Origin: Brenneria roseae subsp. roseae
GTDB taxonomy: Bacteria > Pseudomonadota > Gammaproteobacteria > Enterobacterales > Enterobacteriaceae
Reading direction: 5' to 3'
DNA length: 55,355 bases
Assembly (NCBI RefSeq): GCF_003115845.1
Contig: NZ_KZ819025.1
Span: 309,641 to 364,995 of the forward strand
A model generated the notes under the pieces. The model did no database searches, had not been told where the DNA came from, and saw only the letters and a list, made by a program, of their open reading frames with translations. The position numbers and the translations under genes were made by a program. Below are positions 1-8,814 of this stretch, piece after piece. How positions within the stretch are numbered: the first letter of the stretch is position 1; every line of letters starts with the position of its first letter.

Positions 1-6
1 ACGTTG

Positions 7-29
7 AAAAACGCCTTTGGCGTTTTTTT
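7..29 (+). terminator. Intrinsic terminator, copy 1
   Basis: The stem AAAAACGCC pairs with GGCGTTTTT around a TTT loop and is followed by further T residues. It probably lies downstream of upp, which would be outside the window. Confidence 0.75.
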
Positions 30-80
30 ATGATGAGCGGTCTCTGCCCGTCGCCCTTTGGGTCGTCGCAAGCGACGTTG

Positions 81-103
81 AAAAACGCCTTTGGCGTTTT
101 TTT
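81..103 (+). terminator. Intrinsic terminator, copy 2
   Basis: Same hairpin and T-run as copy 1, exactly 74 bp further on. Confidence 0.75.
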
Positions 104-154
104 ATGATGAGCGGTCTCTGCCCGTCGCCCTTTGGGTCGTCGCAAGCGACGTTG

Positions 155-177
155 AAAAACGCCTTTGGCGTTTTTTT
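155..177 (+). terminator. Intrinsic terminator, copy 3
   Basis: Same hairpin and T-run as copies 1 and 2. It is the last one before uraA, whose start lies about 170 bp downstream. Confidence 0.75.
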
Positions 178-348
178 ATGACGGGTGGTTCCTGCCCGTC
201 GCCCTTTGGGGGGCAAAGTCGGTCTCAACAACATAATCAGCCGGAATGGTTGGCTCCGCCGCGGCGGGGCGGATGAAGTCTGGCTGTAATAACAGGTGCG
301 GGCACCGGCCCGCATACAATAAATAGCAACGTTACAGAGGATATAAAG

Positions 349-1641
349 ATGACTCGTCGCGCCATCGGGGTAAGTGAACGACCGCCCTTGTTACAAACCA
401 TCCCGCTGAGCTTCCAACATCTGTTCGCGATGTTTGGTGCCACCGTTTTGGTGCCGATCCTGTTCAAGATCAACCCGGCGACCGTACTGTTATTCAACGG
501 TATTGGCACGTTGCTTTATTTGTTTATCTGTAAAGGCAAAATTCCTGCCTATCTGGGCTCCAGTTTTGCATTTATTTCACCGGTGCTGCTGCTGTTGCCG
601 TTGGGCTATGAGGTCGCATTGGGTGGATTTATCATGTGCGGCGTGCTGTTTTGTCTGGTGGCGCTGATTGTCAAAAAAGCCGGGACCGGCTGGCTGGACG
701 TCTTGTTCCCGCCTGCGGCCATGGGGGCGATTGTTGCGGTAATCGGCCTTGAACTGGCGGGCGTCGCTGCCGGTATGGCCGGGTTATTGCCTGCCGACGG
801 TACGGCAATGGATACCACGGCGGTGACTATTTCGCTGTCCACGCTGGCGGTGACGATCCTTGGATCGGTGCTGTTCCGTGGTTTTCTGGCGATTATCCCG
901 ATTTTGATCGGGGTGTTGGCGGGATATGCCTTGTCGTTTGCCATGGGCGTGGTGGATTTCGCTCCTGTCAGCGAGGCGAACTGGTTTGCTCTGCCGACTT
1001 TTTACACGCCGCGTTTTGAATGGTTCGCCATTCTGACTATTCTGCCAGCCGCACTGGTCGTCATCGCTGAACATATCGGCCATCTGGTTGTGACGGCGAA
1101 TATCGTCAAGAAAGATCTGATGCGTGAGCCGGGGCTACACCGCTCCATGTTCGCCAACGGTATTTCTACCGTTCTGTCCGGATTCTTTGGTTCCACGCCC
1201 AATACCACCTACGGCGAAAACATCGGCGTACTGGCGATCACCAAGGTATACAGTACCTGGGTAATCGGCGGCGCGGCGATCATTGCCATCCTGCTTTCCT
1301 GTGTCGGTAAACTGGCGGCGGCGATCCAGGCGGTACCGGTGCCGGTAATGGGGGGCGTCTCGTTATTGCTGTACGGGGTAATCGGCGCATCGGGTATTCG
1401 CGTGTTGATTGAATCCAAAGTGGATTACAACAAAGCGCAGAACCTGATTCTGACCTCCGTGATCCTGATTATCGGTGTCAGCGGTGCGAAAGTTCATCTG
1501 GGAGCGACCGAGCTGAAAGGTATGGCGCTGGCTACGGTCGTGGGCATCGGTATGAGTCTGTTATTCAAAGTGATTAGCCTGTTCCGCAAAGAGGAAGTGA
1601 TTCTTGATGCGCCTGATGCAGAAGACACTATCCATCGTTAA
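349..1641 (+). CDS. uraA: Uracil:proton symporter UraA
   Basis: Inner-membrane permease of the nucleobase-ascorbate transporter (NAT/NCS2) family that imports uracil with a proton; Upp then converts the uracil to UMP. The 430-residue protein is hydrophobic throughout, as expected for about 14 helices. The substrate-site residues described for E. coli UraA fall at the same numbers: Glu241 and His245 in VIAEHIGH, and Glu290 in TTYGENIG. An AGAGGA ribosome site lies 8 nt before the ATG. Three tandem terminators precede it, so read-through or a local promoter must supply transcripts. No frameshift or missing motif is seen. Confidence 0.96.
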   Translation: MTRRAIGVSERPPLLQTIPLSFQHLFAMFGATVLVPILFKINPATVLLFNGIGTLLYLFICKGKIPAYLGSSFAFISPVLLLLPLGYEVALGGFIMCGVLFCLVALIVKKAGTGWLDVLFPPAAMGAIVAVIGLELAGVAAGMAGLLPADGTAMDTTAVTISLSTLAVTILGSVLFRGFLAIIPILIGVLAGYALSFAMGVVDFAPVSEANWFALPTFYTPRFEWFAILTILPAALVVIAEHIGHLVVTANIVKKDLMREPGLHRSMFANGISTVLSGFFGSTPNTTYGENIGVLAITKVYSTWVIGGAAIIAILLSCVGKLAAAIQAVPVPVMGGVSLLLYGVIGASGIRVLIESKVDYNKAQNLILTSVILIIGVSGAKVHLGATELKGMALATVVGIGMSLLFKVISLFRKEEVILDAPDAEDTIHR

Positions 1642-1770
1642 GGCGATGTTTACGGATTGCCGTCTGCTTTGTCTCACTCTGTTGCGGGGCTGGTTCGCGA
1701 CGCCCTCAACAGGGATGAGTTTCTGTGATAGACTCGAACGGTTTTCCTGCCTGTCTTGCTTGAGGTGATT

Positions 1771-2472
1771 CTGAACACGCCGGCACAGCTTTCATTGCCA
1801 CTTTATTTACCGGATAACGAAACGTTCGCCAGTTTCTATCCGGGAGAGAACGCGTCTCTTCTTGCCGCGATTACCAACGCGCTGCGTCAGGAACATGGAA
1901 GTTATATTTACTTCTGGTCACGGGAAGGGGGAGGCCGCAGCCATCTGTTGCATGCCGCCTGTGCCGATTTATCCCGTCATGGACAGGCGGTGGGCTATGT
2001 GCCGTTGGATAAACGGGCCTATTTCGTCCCTGAGGTGCTGGACGGCATGGAGCAACTGGCGCTGGTGTGCATGGATAATATTGAGTCTATCGCGGGTGAT
2101 GAAGCCTGGGAAATGGCCGTTTTCAATCTCTATAACCGCGTTCAGGAAACCGGCCACACCCGTCTGCTGATTACCGGCGATCGTCCTCCGCGCCAGCTTA
2201 ACCTGCATCTTCCCGATCTTTCTTCACGCCTGGACTGGGGGCAGATTTACAAGCTACAGCCACTGTCCGATGAAGAGAAAGGCGAAGCGCTGCAACTGCG
2301 GGCGAAACTGCGTGGTTTTGAACTGCCGGAAGACGTCAGCCGTTTTTTGCTTAAACGGCTGGATCGTGAAATGCGAACGCTGTTCACGACGCTGGATCAG
2401 CTCGATCATGCTTCTATCACCGCCCAGCGCAAGCTGACCATTCCTTTCGTCAAAGAGATCCTCGGTCTGTAG
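1771..2472 (+). CDS. hda: DnaA inactivator Hda, probably starting at CTG
   Basis: AAA+ protein that, bound to the loaded beta clamp, stimulates ATP hydrolysis by DnaA and so prevents re-initiation of replication. The N-terminus carries the clamp-binding motif QLSLPL at residues 5-10. The nucleotide loop is the degenerate REGGGRSH, and SRLDWG holds the arginine expected to act on DnaA-ATP. I chose CTG at 1771 because it gives 233 residues beginning [14 protein letters not shown], the length of E. coli Hda, and GAGGTGA lies just before it. An in-frame GTG at 1765 is possible. A TTG at 1756 lies upstream of that ribosome site. It follows uraA, about 130 bp downstream, where no clear promoter was seen. 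Confidence 0.92.
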   Translation: MNTPAQLSLPLYLPDNETFASFYPGENASLLAAITNALRQEHGSYIYFWSREGGGRSHLLHAACADLSRHGQAVGYVPLDKRAYFVPEVLDGMEQLALVCMDNIESIAGDEAWEMAVFNLYNRVQETGHTRLLITGDRPPRQLNLHLPDLSSRLDWGQIYKLQPLSDEEKGEALQLRAKLRGFELPEDVSRFLLKRLDREMRTLFTTLDQLDHASITAQRKLTIPFVKEILGL

Positions 2473-2477
2473 CCCGA

Positions 2478-2834
2478 CTACAATATCTCCAATACCTGCT
2501 CGGGCGGACGACCAATGCGGGCCTGTTGACCAACCACCACGATGGGGCGCTCAATCAGCCTGGGATGGTCGATCATGGCCTGAAGCAGCTGCGCTTCCGT
2601 CAGTGACGCGTTGGCGAGATTCAACTGCTGGTAAATCTCTTCTTTCTTGCGCATCAGATCGCGGGCGCTGTTCAGGCCGAGTTGCTGAATCAAGCGGGTC
2701 AGCGTGTCCGCATCGGGCGGCGTATCCAGGTAGCGCACCACATCGGGTTCAATGCCGTGCTGTTGCAGCAGCGCCAGCGTTTCACGGCTCTTGGAACAGC
2801 GGGGGTTATGGTAAATCGTTACGCGTTTGGTCAC
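2478..2834 (-). CDS. yfgD: ArsC-family glutaredoxin-like protein YfgD
   Basis: 118-residue thioredoxin-fold protein of the arsenate reductase (ArsC) family. The single active-site cysteine of the family is Cys13 in NPRCSKSR, and the conserved IERPIVV segment near residue 95 matches the ArsC/YffB type. In E. coli the equivalent gene lies between hda and bepA as here, away from any arsenic operon, so a true arsenate reductase role is doubtful; a thiol-disulfide or glutathione-linked role is an inference. It converges with hda (5-bp gap) and is the downstream neighbour of bepA on the same strand. Confidence 0.9.
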   Translation of the reverse strand: MTKRVTIYHNPRCSKSRETLALLQQHGIEPDVVRYLDTPPDADTLTRLIQQLGLNSARDLMRKKEEIYQQLNLANASLTEAQLLQAMIDHPRLIERPIVVVGQQARIGRPPEQVLEIL

Positions 2835-2863
2835 GGTAAATTATCCTTAATTTCTATCCGGCG

Positions 2864-4327
2864 TCAGGATTTCTGATATTGGCGGAAGCGCTGCTGGAGC
2901 TGGCGCAGCTGGTCGATACGCGCATCATAGCGGGCCTGTTCCAGGCTGCCGAGTTTAACTAACGAGCTGGCGTTGCTGAGCAGGCGTATGGATTGATCGA
3001 GCTGCCCGGTTAACGCCATGCTTTCCGCTCTGGCCGATAATTCTTCCGCCCGCAGTCCCTGGGCGGCAGAAGCCTGCGCCAGCAGATCCCAACCGTTTGG
3101 ATCGTCAGGATGGGCATAGGTATAGCGATAGAGAATTTTACTCGCGGCGGCAGGCTGTTTCCCTTCAACGTAAGCGTTCGCCAGATTGAGTTGCAGTACC
3201 GGATTGTTTTGTACGCCAGCCTGGTTTTGCAGCCGGGCGATCGCCTGTGTCGCACGATTTTGCCCCAGATCGATATCCGTCATGAGATCCAGAAACCACG
3301 GGCTATCAGGCGTCTTACTCAATAGCGGCTGTAAGATATTGCGGGCTTCATCGTATTTTTTGGCCTGATAGAGACGAATGGCCTGCCCATATTGTGCCGC
3401 CAACTGCTCACGCACATTCCCTTTCGCCCAGGTATCCAGCAGATCATCACTGAGAGGCCGGTCCGCCGATCCATACATACCAAAGGTGCGCACTTTCGCA
3501 AACAGGAAATCCTGTGACGACTGAACCGGCGTTGAACGCATCTGATTGGCGCGGTTACGCGCATCGGACAGACGGCTTTCCGGTAAGGGGTGGGTAAGCA
3601 GAATTTCCGGCGGTTTCGAGCTATAGCGCGACTGATCGGCCAGCTTTTGCATGAAGTTCGGCATGGCCTGCGGATCAAAACCGGCGCGTTGCAATACCTG
3701 GATACCGATACGGTCCGCTTCTTGTTCGTTAGCCTGAGTAAAGGTAATCATTCCCTGTTGGGCCCCGGCCATTGTCCCGCTTAACGCCGCCATGCCCAAC
3801 TGAGGATTTGCCATCGCCAGGAGAATGGAACCGAGCGCGCCTACCCAGGTTAGCGGCGCATTACGCTGTTGCGACTCCATGGTTCGGGCCAGATGGCGCT
3901 GCGTAACGTGCGAAATTTCATGCGCCAGTACCGAAGCCAGCTCGCTTTCGTTATCCGCGTAGCGAAACAGGGCTGAGTGCAGCACGACGTTGCCGCCGAA
4001 AAAGGCGAAGGCGTTGATGTCATCATTACGAATCAGGAAGAAGTGGAAAGGCGTTCGTACCGAATCCGCCTGTTTTACCAGCCGGTTTCCCAACTGATTG
4101 ATGTAATTGGACAGCAAGGGATCGTTAATCAGCGGCGCGCCGGCCCGTAACTGGCGGACATAAAAATCGCCCATCGCCAGTTCCTGATTGATGCTGAGTG
4201 TGCCGCCAGCGGTTGTGCCGATATCAGGCAGCCTGTCCTGAATGTCGGCCTGTACGGGAAACTGGGGGCTGGTCAACAGCGTCCCTAACAGGACGGCGAT
4301 GACCGTTTTTTTTAACCGGCTAGACAT
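2864..4327 (-). CDS. bepA: Periplasmic metalloprotease/chaperone BepA
   Basis: M48-family zinc protease of the periplasm. In E. coli it degrades stalled outer-membrane proteins and helps LptD fold at the BAM complex. The zinc motif HEISH has His136, Glu137 and His140, and EQEAD supplies the third ligand region. The C-terminal half carries tetratricopeptide-like helices used for BAM and LptD contact. A signal peptide ends near VQA-D at about residue 27. I start at the ATG at 4327, giving 487 residues as in E. coli, rather than at a TTG seven codons upstream. E. coli has perM next; here the D-allose genes occupy that place. Confidence 0.94.
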   Translation of the reverse strand: MSSRLKKTVIAVLLGTLLTSPQFPVQADIQDRLPDIGTTAGGTLSINQELAMGDFYVRQLRAGAPLINDPLLSNYINQLGNRLVKQADSVRTPFHFFLIRNDDINAFAFFGGNVVLHSALFRYADNESELASVLAHEISHVTQRHLARTMESQQRNAPLTWVGALGSILLAMANPQLGMAALSGTMAGAQQGMITFTQANEQEADRIGIQVLQRAGFDPQAMPNFMQKLADQSRYSSKPPEILLTHPLPESRLSDARNRANQMRSTPVQSSQDFLFAKVRTFGMYGSADRPLSDDLLDTWAKGNVREQLAAQYGQAIRLYQAKKYDEARNILQPLLSKTPDSPWFLDLMTDIDLGQNRATQAIARLQNQAGVQNNPVLQLNLANAYVEGKQPAAASKILYRYTYAHPDDPNGWDLLAQASAAQGLRAEELSARAESMALTGQLDQSIRLLSNASSLVKLGSLEQARYDARIDQLRQLQQRFRQYQKS

Positions 4328-4520
4328 AACGGAAAATAACCTTATCAACAGCCAACATTAAAGAAGCTTACTAACCATCTTAGCCAGCAGCGGCAAACAA
4401 AGAAATATTTATCCGGAAAATGGTGATGCTATGTGTTGCCGACGTCAAAAAAGAAGTGGAAATCCCGGCTTCAGGTATTGATGATCCGCCGACCCCATTC
4501 TCCGGCGGTATGCGCAATGT

Positions 4521-4973
4521 TTATCGGCAAAAGCGTTGCTCTACCTGGCCTATCGCCGCCACTCGTACCTGGTGGCGGGCACCTTCAAACTCCGCGTTCA
4601 GCCAGGCATCAACAATCATTTTCGCCAGTTCCAGTCCTACCACGCGGGAGCCGAACGCCAGAATATTGGTGTTGTTATGCTGGCGGGAAAGCTGTGCCGA
4701 ATAAGGCTCGCTACAGACCACCGCGCGAATGCCGGGAAATTTATTCGCCGTAATAGAAATGCCCACGCCAGTACCGCAGATCAGGATCCCGCCATCGGCC
4801 TCGCCGTTCATCACCGCTTCCGCCACCGCGCTGGCAAAACGCGGGTAGTCAGTGCGTTCATCCGACCAGGTGCCTTTATCAATCGCTTCAATCCCTGTTG
4901 CCCGCAGATGCGCCAGAATCTCCTCTTTGAGGATAAAACCGACATGGTCACAGCCAAATGCAATCCTCTTCAT
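4521..4973 (-). CDS. rpiB: Ribose-5-phosphate / allose-6-phosphate isomerase RpiB
   Basis: Cytosolic aldose-ketose isomerase that interconverts ribose 5-phosphate and ribulose 5-phosphate and also allose 6-phosphate and allulose 6-phosphate, the second step of D-allose use. The 150-residue protein has the family's DHVG segment (Asp9, His10), catalytic Cys66 in ICGTGVGIS and the SRQHNNTN segment. It is divergent from alsR, separated by 363 bp with a strong inverted repeat, exactly as in the E. coli als regulon. It is probably repressed by AlsR and induced by allose. Confidence 0.95.
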   Translation of the reverse strand: MKRIAFGCDHVGFILKEEILAHLRATGIEAIDKGTWSDERTDYPRFASAVAEAVMNGEADGGILICGTGVGISITANKFPGIRAVVCSEPYSAQLSRQHNNTNILAFGSRVVGLELAKMIVDAWLNAEFEGARHQVRVAAIGQVEQRFCR

Positions 4974-5220
4974 GTTACACGCCTCATGTTTTGTCAGACT
5001 TTACGGTTACGATGATTTTTGTGATTTATTGCCGGTTGTAGGGTGAATAAAACCGCAAAAACACCGCAGGTGGCCCCTGTTTTACACGTCATGCTTTTAC
5101 GAAGCAATACGGAAAAGTGCACCGCAAGGATGGTCGACACCGCGTTAATTTCTGGGGAATTCATTTATATTTATGTTTTTATTATATTTTGTTGGGTTGT
5201 TGAATTTGGCTTTCCGCCAT

Positions 5221-5268
5221 AACTTCACAATAAACAAAACTTTATGAATTATTTTATTTTGTGAAGTT
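5221..5268. promoter_or_regulatory. Candidate AlsR operator: 10-bp inverted repeat
   Basis: AACTTCACAA at 5221-5230 is repeated as its exact reverse complement TTGTGAAGTT at 5259-5268, 38 bp centre to centre. The intervening DNA is AT-rich. It lies in the rpiB-alsR divergent region, 69 bp before the alsR start. A second small dyad, TCACC-CTGT-GGTGA, follows at 5286-5299. RpiR-family repressors bind such dyads; assignment to AlsR is inference from position. Confidence 0.6.
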
Positions 5269-5336
5269 GTCGGCATATTTTATGTTCACCCTGTGGTGAT
5301 ATAGTGATGTCTTCATTTCAAGGACAAGAGAAAGCG

Positions 5337-6221
5337 ATGAGCCAGTCTGAGTTTGATCAAGGGCTTCCACAGGGTATCGGCATTGCACCTTATCTGCGTA
5401 TGAAGCAGGAAGGGATGACGGAAAACGAAAGCCGTATTGTGGAATGGTTGCTGACGCCGGGTAATCTGAGTGATGCGCCGGCTATTAAAGACGTTGCCGA
5501 AGCCCTGATGGTGTCTGAGGCGATGATTGTCAAGGTGTCAAAACTGCTGGGGTTTAGCGGCTTTCGCAATCTCCGCAGTGCGCTGGTTGACTACTTTTCG
5601 CAGTCTGAACAGGTTTTGCCCGCAGAGCTGTCATTTGATGAAGCGCCACAGGATGTGGTCAATAAGGTGTTCAACATCACATTGCGCACCATTATGGAAG
5701 GGCAATCCATTGTTAACGTCGATGAGATTCACCGCGCCGCTCGTTTCTTTTACGGCGCAAACCAGCGCGATCTGTATGGGGTTGGCGGTTCGAACGCGAT
5801 CTGTGCCGACATCCACCATAAGCTGCTGCGTATCGGCGTGCGCTGTCAGGCTTATCAGGACGCACACATCATGATGATGTCCGCCGCGCTGTTACAAGAA
5901 GGAGACGTTGTGCTGGTGGTGTCCCATTCCGGGCGGACCAGCGATTTGAAAGCAGCTGTCGAACTGGCGAAAAAGAACGGCGCAAAAATTATCTGTATTA
6001 CCCATAGCTACCATTCGCCAATTGCCAAACTGGCCGACTTTATTATTTGTTCGCCAGCACCGGAGACGCCGTTATTAGGGCGAAACGCTTCAGCCCGAAT
6101 ATTACAACTCACATTGTTAGATGCTTTTTTTGTTTCTGTTGCCCAACAAAATATTGAACAGGCAACATTAAATATGGAGAAAACCGGCGCCATCGTCGAT
6201 TTTTTTCGTCGTGACCGATGA
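5337..6221 (+). CDS. alsR: Allose regulon repressor AlsR (RpiR family)
   Basis: 294-residue transcription regulator with an N-terminal RpiR helix-turn-helix (about 15-95, including AEALMVSEAMIVKVSKLLGF) and a C-terminal SIS sugar-phosphate-binding domain (about 125-265, with VGGSNA and SHSGRTSD). In E. coli this protein represses rpiB and the als operon until allose or its phosphate is present. The ATG at 5337 gives MSQSEFDQGLP, matching the E. coli N-terminus; an upstream in-frame ATG at 5304 would add 11 residues and is less likely. A 68-bp gap separates it from alsB. Confidence 0.94.
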   Translation: MSQSEFDQGLPQGIGIAPYLRMKQEGMTENESRIVEWLLTPGNLSDAPAIKDVAEALMVSEAMIVKVSKLLGFSGFRNLRSALVDYFSQSEQVLPAELSFDEAPQDVVNKVFNITLRTIMEGQSIVNVDEIHRAARFFYGANQRDLYGVGGSNAICADIHHKLLRIGVRCQAYQDAHIMMMSAALLQEGDVVLVVSHSGRTSDLKAAVELAKKNGAKIICITHSYHSPIAKLADFIICSPAPETPLLGRNASARILQLTLLDAFFVSVAQQNIEQATLNMEKTGAIVDFFRRDR

Positions 6222-6289
6222 AGTAAAAAAAGATTAATCCCGGGATACTGGGATTAATCGCTACGTACCCCTACAAAGAGAATACTGCT

Positions 6290-7225
6290 ATGAATAAATT
6301 TCTGAAATTATTCAGCGCCGCCGCCGTGGGCTTAATATTATCTACCAGCGCCTTCGCTGCTGCTGAATATGCCGTAGTATTAAAAACCTTATCCAATCCT
6401 TTTTGGGTGGATATGAAAAAAGGGATTGAAGAGGAAGCCAAAACGCTTGGCATTTCCGTAGATATATTTGCTTCGCCATCTGAAGGTGATTTTCAGTCTC
6501 AGTTGCAGTTATTCGAAGATTTAAGCAATAAAAATTACAAGGGTATTGCCTTTGCGCCACTCTCTTCCGTTAATCTGGTCATGCCGGTTGCCCGTGCGTG
6601 GAAAAAAGGGATTTATCTGGTCAACCTCGATGAAAAAATCGATATGGATAACCTGAAAAAGGCGGGGGGCAATGTCGAAGGCTTCGTTACCACCGATAAC
6701 GTCGCAGTCGGTGCAAAAGGCGCCGACTTCATTATCGGGGAACTGGGTGCGGAAGGCGGAGAAGTCGCCATTATCGAAGGCAAAGCCGGTAACGCGTCCG
6801 GTGAAGCGCGCCGCAATGGCGCAACCAGTTCGTTCAAAAAGGCAAGCCAAATCAAGCTGGTTGCCAGTCAGCCTGCCGACTGGGATCGCATTAAGGCGCT
6901 GGACGTCGCCACTAACGTGCTACAGCGTAACCCGAATCTGAAAGCGTTTTATTGCGCTAACGACACTATGGCGATGGGCGTGGCCCAGGCCGTTGCCAAC
7001 GCCGGCAAGATCGGCAAAGTACTGGTGGTGGGGACCGATGGCATCCCGGAAGCGCGTAAAATGGTTGAGGCGGGGCAGATGACCGCAACCGTGGCACAGA
7101 ACCCGGCGGATATCGGCGCGACCGGCCTGAAACTGATGGTCGACGCGGCGAAAACCGGCAAGGTGATCGCGCTGGAGAAAGACCCGGAATTTAAGCTCGT
7201 CGACTCGATTCTGGTGACAAAGTAA
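6290..7225 (+). CDS. alsB: D-allose-binding periplasmic protein AlsB
   Basis: Periplasmic substrate-binding protein of the D-allose ABC importer, ribose-binding-protein fold (Peripla_BP_4). A signal peptide of about 23 residues ends at AFA. The mature protein shows the two-lobed sugar-binder pattern, with LKTLSNPFWVDMKKG at the first sugar contact, LDEKID near residue 105, EGKAGNASGEARRNG near 165 and CANDTMAMG and VGTDG in the second lobe. The length of 311 residues equals E. coli AlsB. A strong hairpin follows directly, which typically keeps the binding-protein message more abundant than the downstream transporter genes. Confidence 0.95.
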   Translation: MNKFLKLFSAAAVGLILSTSAFAAAEYAVVLKTLSNPFWVDMKKGIEEEAKTLGISVDIFASPSEGDFQSQLQLFEDLSNKNYKGIAFAPLSSVNLVMPVARAWKKGIYLVNLDEKIDMDNLKKAGGNVEGFVTTDNVAVGAKGADFIIGELGAEGGEVAIIEGKAGNASGEARRNGATSSFKKASQIKLVASQPADWDRIKALDVATNVLQRNPNLKAFYCANDTMAMGVAQAVANAGKIGKVLVVGTDGIPEARKMVEAGQMTATVAQNPADIGATGLKLMVDAAKTGKVIALEKDPEFKLVDSILVTK

Positions 7226-7268
7226 TTTTCCCCTCACCCTGGCCCTCTCCTCTGAGGAGAGGGAAAAT
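7225..7268 (+). repeat. Palindromic intercistronic element between alsB and alsA
   Basis: Arms CCCTCTCCTC (7243-7252) and GAGGAGAGGG (7254-7263) are perfectly complementary, and an outer pair ATTTTCCC (7225-7232) / GGGAAAAT (7261-7268) frames them. The word CCTCACCCTGGCCCTCTCC resembles a repeat common between genes in many Gram-negative genomes. It fills nearly all the 56-bp gap. A role in mRNA stability is likely but inferred. Confidence 0.7.
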
Positions 7269-7281
7269 TTGAGGAATCAAT

Positions 7282-8814
7282 ATGGTCACGCCTTATATCA
7301 ATATGGCGGGGATCGGCAAATCCTTTGGTCCGGTTCACGCATTAAAATCGGTTGATTTAACGGTTTATACTCATGAGATTCATGCGTTATTGGGAGAAAA
7401 TGGCGCCGGTAAATCAACGTTAATGAAAGTATTGTCGGGAATATATGAACCGACCAAAGGCACCATCAATATTAATAATGTTAATTACGATAAGCTTGAC
7501 CATAAATTGGCGGCGCAATTGGGTATCGGTATTATTTATCAGGAACTCAGCGTTATTGATGAATTAACCGTACTGGAAAATTTATATATAGGTCGCCACC
7601 TGACCAAAAAAGTTTGTGGCGTCAATATTATTGACTGGAAAGAGATGCGCGTCCGTGCGGCAATGATGTTATTACGCGTCGGGCTGAAAGTGGATCTCGA
7701 TACGAAAGTCGGGAATTTATCCATCAGCTATAAACAGATGCTGGAAATTGCCAAAACATTAATGCTCGATGCCAAAGTCATCATTATGGATGAACCCACC
7801 TCGTCTCTTACCAGCAAAGAGATTGATTATCTGTTTCTGATTATGAATCAGTTACGTAAAGAGGGAACGGCCATTGTTTATATCTCGCATAAGCTGGCGG
7901 AGATTCGTCGTATTTGCGACCGCTATACGGTGATGAAAGACGGCAGCAGCGTGTGCAGCGGTATGGTCAGCGATGTATCGAACGATGACATTGTGCATCT
8001 GATGGTTGGCCGCGAGCTGCAAAACCGCTTTAACGCCATGAAAGAAAGTACCGGCAATATCGAACGCGACACCGTGTTTGAAGTGAAAAACGTCACCAGT
8101 CGCGATAAGAAAAAAGTTCGCGATATCTCGTTTAGCGTTAACCGTGGGGAAATTCTGGGCTTTGCCGGACTGGTTGGTTCCGGGCGCACCGAACTGATGG
8201 ATTGTCTGTTCGGCGTGGATAAAAGAAGCCGGGGAGAAATCCGCTTGAATGGCAAGGTGATTTCACCGCGTTCGCCGCTGGATGCGTTGAAAAAGGGGAT
8301 GGCCTATATCACCGAAAGCCGCCGCGACAATGGTTTCTTCGCTAATTTTTCCATCGCGCAGAACATCGCTATCAGTAAAAGCCTGAAACAGGGCGGCTAC
8401 AAAGGCGCGATGGGGCTATTTCATGAAGCCGAAGAGCGCAAAACGGCTGAAGTACAGCGCAACCTGCTGGCGCTCAAGTGTCATTCCGTGGACCAGAACA
8501 TTACCGAGCTTTCCGGCGGCAACCAGCAAAAAGTGCTGATTTCCAAATGGTTATGCTGTGAACCTGACGTCATCATTTTCGATGAGCCGACCCGCGGCAT
8601 TGACGTTGGCGCTAAAGCCGAGATTTACAAGGTCATGCGCCAACTGGCTGATCAGGGCAAGGTCATCCTGATGGTCTCGTCTGAACTTCCTGAAATTATC
8701 GCCGTCTGTGACCGCATCGCCGTGTTCTGCGAAGGGCGACTGACGCAAATCCTGACCAATCGTGAAGATCTGAGCGAAGAGGAGATTATGGCATGGGCGT
8801 TACCACAAGAGTAA
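7282..8814 (+). CDS. alsA: D-allose ABC transporter ATPase AlsA
   Basis: Cytoplasmic tandem ATPase of the carbohydrate CUT2 class, 510 residues as in E. coli. The first nucleotide-binding domain has a complete P-loop GENGAGKST (near 40), signature LSISYKQMLEIAK and Walker B VIIMDEPTSSL. The second domain (from about 250) has the degenerate loop GLVGSGRTEL, signature LSGGNQQKV and Walker B IIFDEPTRG. This asymmetry is normal for the class. Its end overlaps the start of alsC by 22 bp, so the two are probably translationally coupled. Confidence 0.95.
   Translation: MVTPYINMAGIGKSFGPVHALKSVDLTVYTHEIHALLGENGAGKSTLMKVLSGIYEPTKGTININNVNYDKLDHKLAAQLGIGIIYQELSVIDELTVLENLYIGRHLTKKVCGVNIIDWKEMRVRAAMMLLRVGLKVDLDTKVGNLSISYKQMLEIAKTLMLDAKVIIMDEPTSSLTSKEIDYLFLIMNQLRKEGTAIVYISHKLAEIRRICDRYTVMKDGSSVCSGMVSDVSNDDIVHLMVGRELQNRFNAMKESTGNIERDTVFEVKNVTSRDKKKVRDISFSVNRGEILGFAGLVGSGRTELMDCLFGVDKRSRGEIRLNGKVISPRSPLDALKKGMAYITESRRDNGFFANFSIAQNIAISKSLKQGGYKGAMGLFHEAEERKTAEVQRNLLALKCHSVDQNITELSGGNQQKVLISKWLCCEPDVIIFDEPTRGIDVGAKAEIYKVMRQLADQGKVILMVSSELPEIIAVCDRIAVFCEGRLTQILTNREDLSEEEIMAWALPQE

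Larger units (their letters stand above)
1..210. repeat. Three tandem copies of a 74-bp unit carrying a terminator
   Basis: Units begin at 1, 75 and 149 with the word ACGTTGAAAAACGCC. Copies 1 and 2 look identical over the full 74 bp. Copy 3 matches to about 181, diverges, and matches again over CCTGCCCGTCGCCCTTTGGG up to about 210. Each unit holds a short GC hairpin with a T-run, and copies 1 and 2 also hold the small dyad CGTCGC-AA-GCGACG just before the next unit. In E. coli the gene upstream of uraA is upp, so this array probably occupies the upp-uraA intercistronic region. A run of slippage duplications is the simplest origin. Confidence 0.9.

Noticed and set aside
1-210. Possible CRISPR array
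   Set aside because: The copies are contiguous 74-bp tandem units without unique spacers, and each contains a terminator hairpin.
91-276. 61-codon frame across the tandem repeats
   Set aside because: It merely reads the repeated terminator units and has no ribosome site or family resemblance.
2478-2834. Arsenate reductase as the function of yfgD
   Set aside because: The fold and cysteine fit, but there is no arsenic operon context and the gene is a conserved neighbour of hda in E. coli.
4420-4753. Two overlapping plus-strand frames between bepA and rpiB
   Set aside because: They lie mostly antisense to rpiB, lack a recognisable domain and vanish when codon use is considered.
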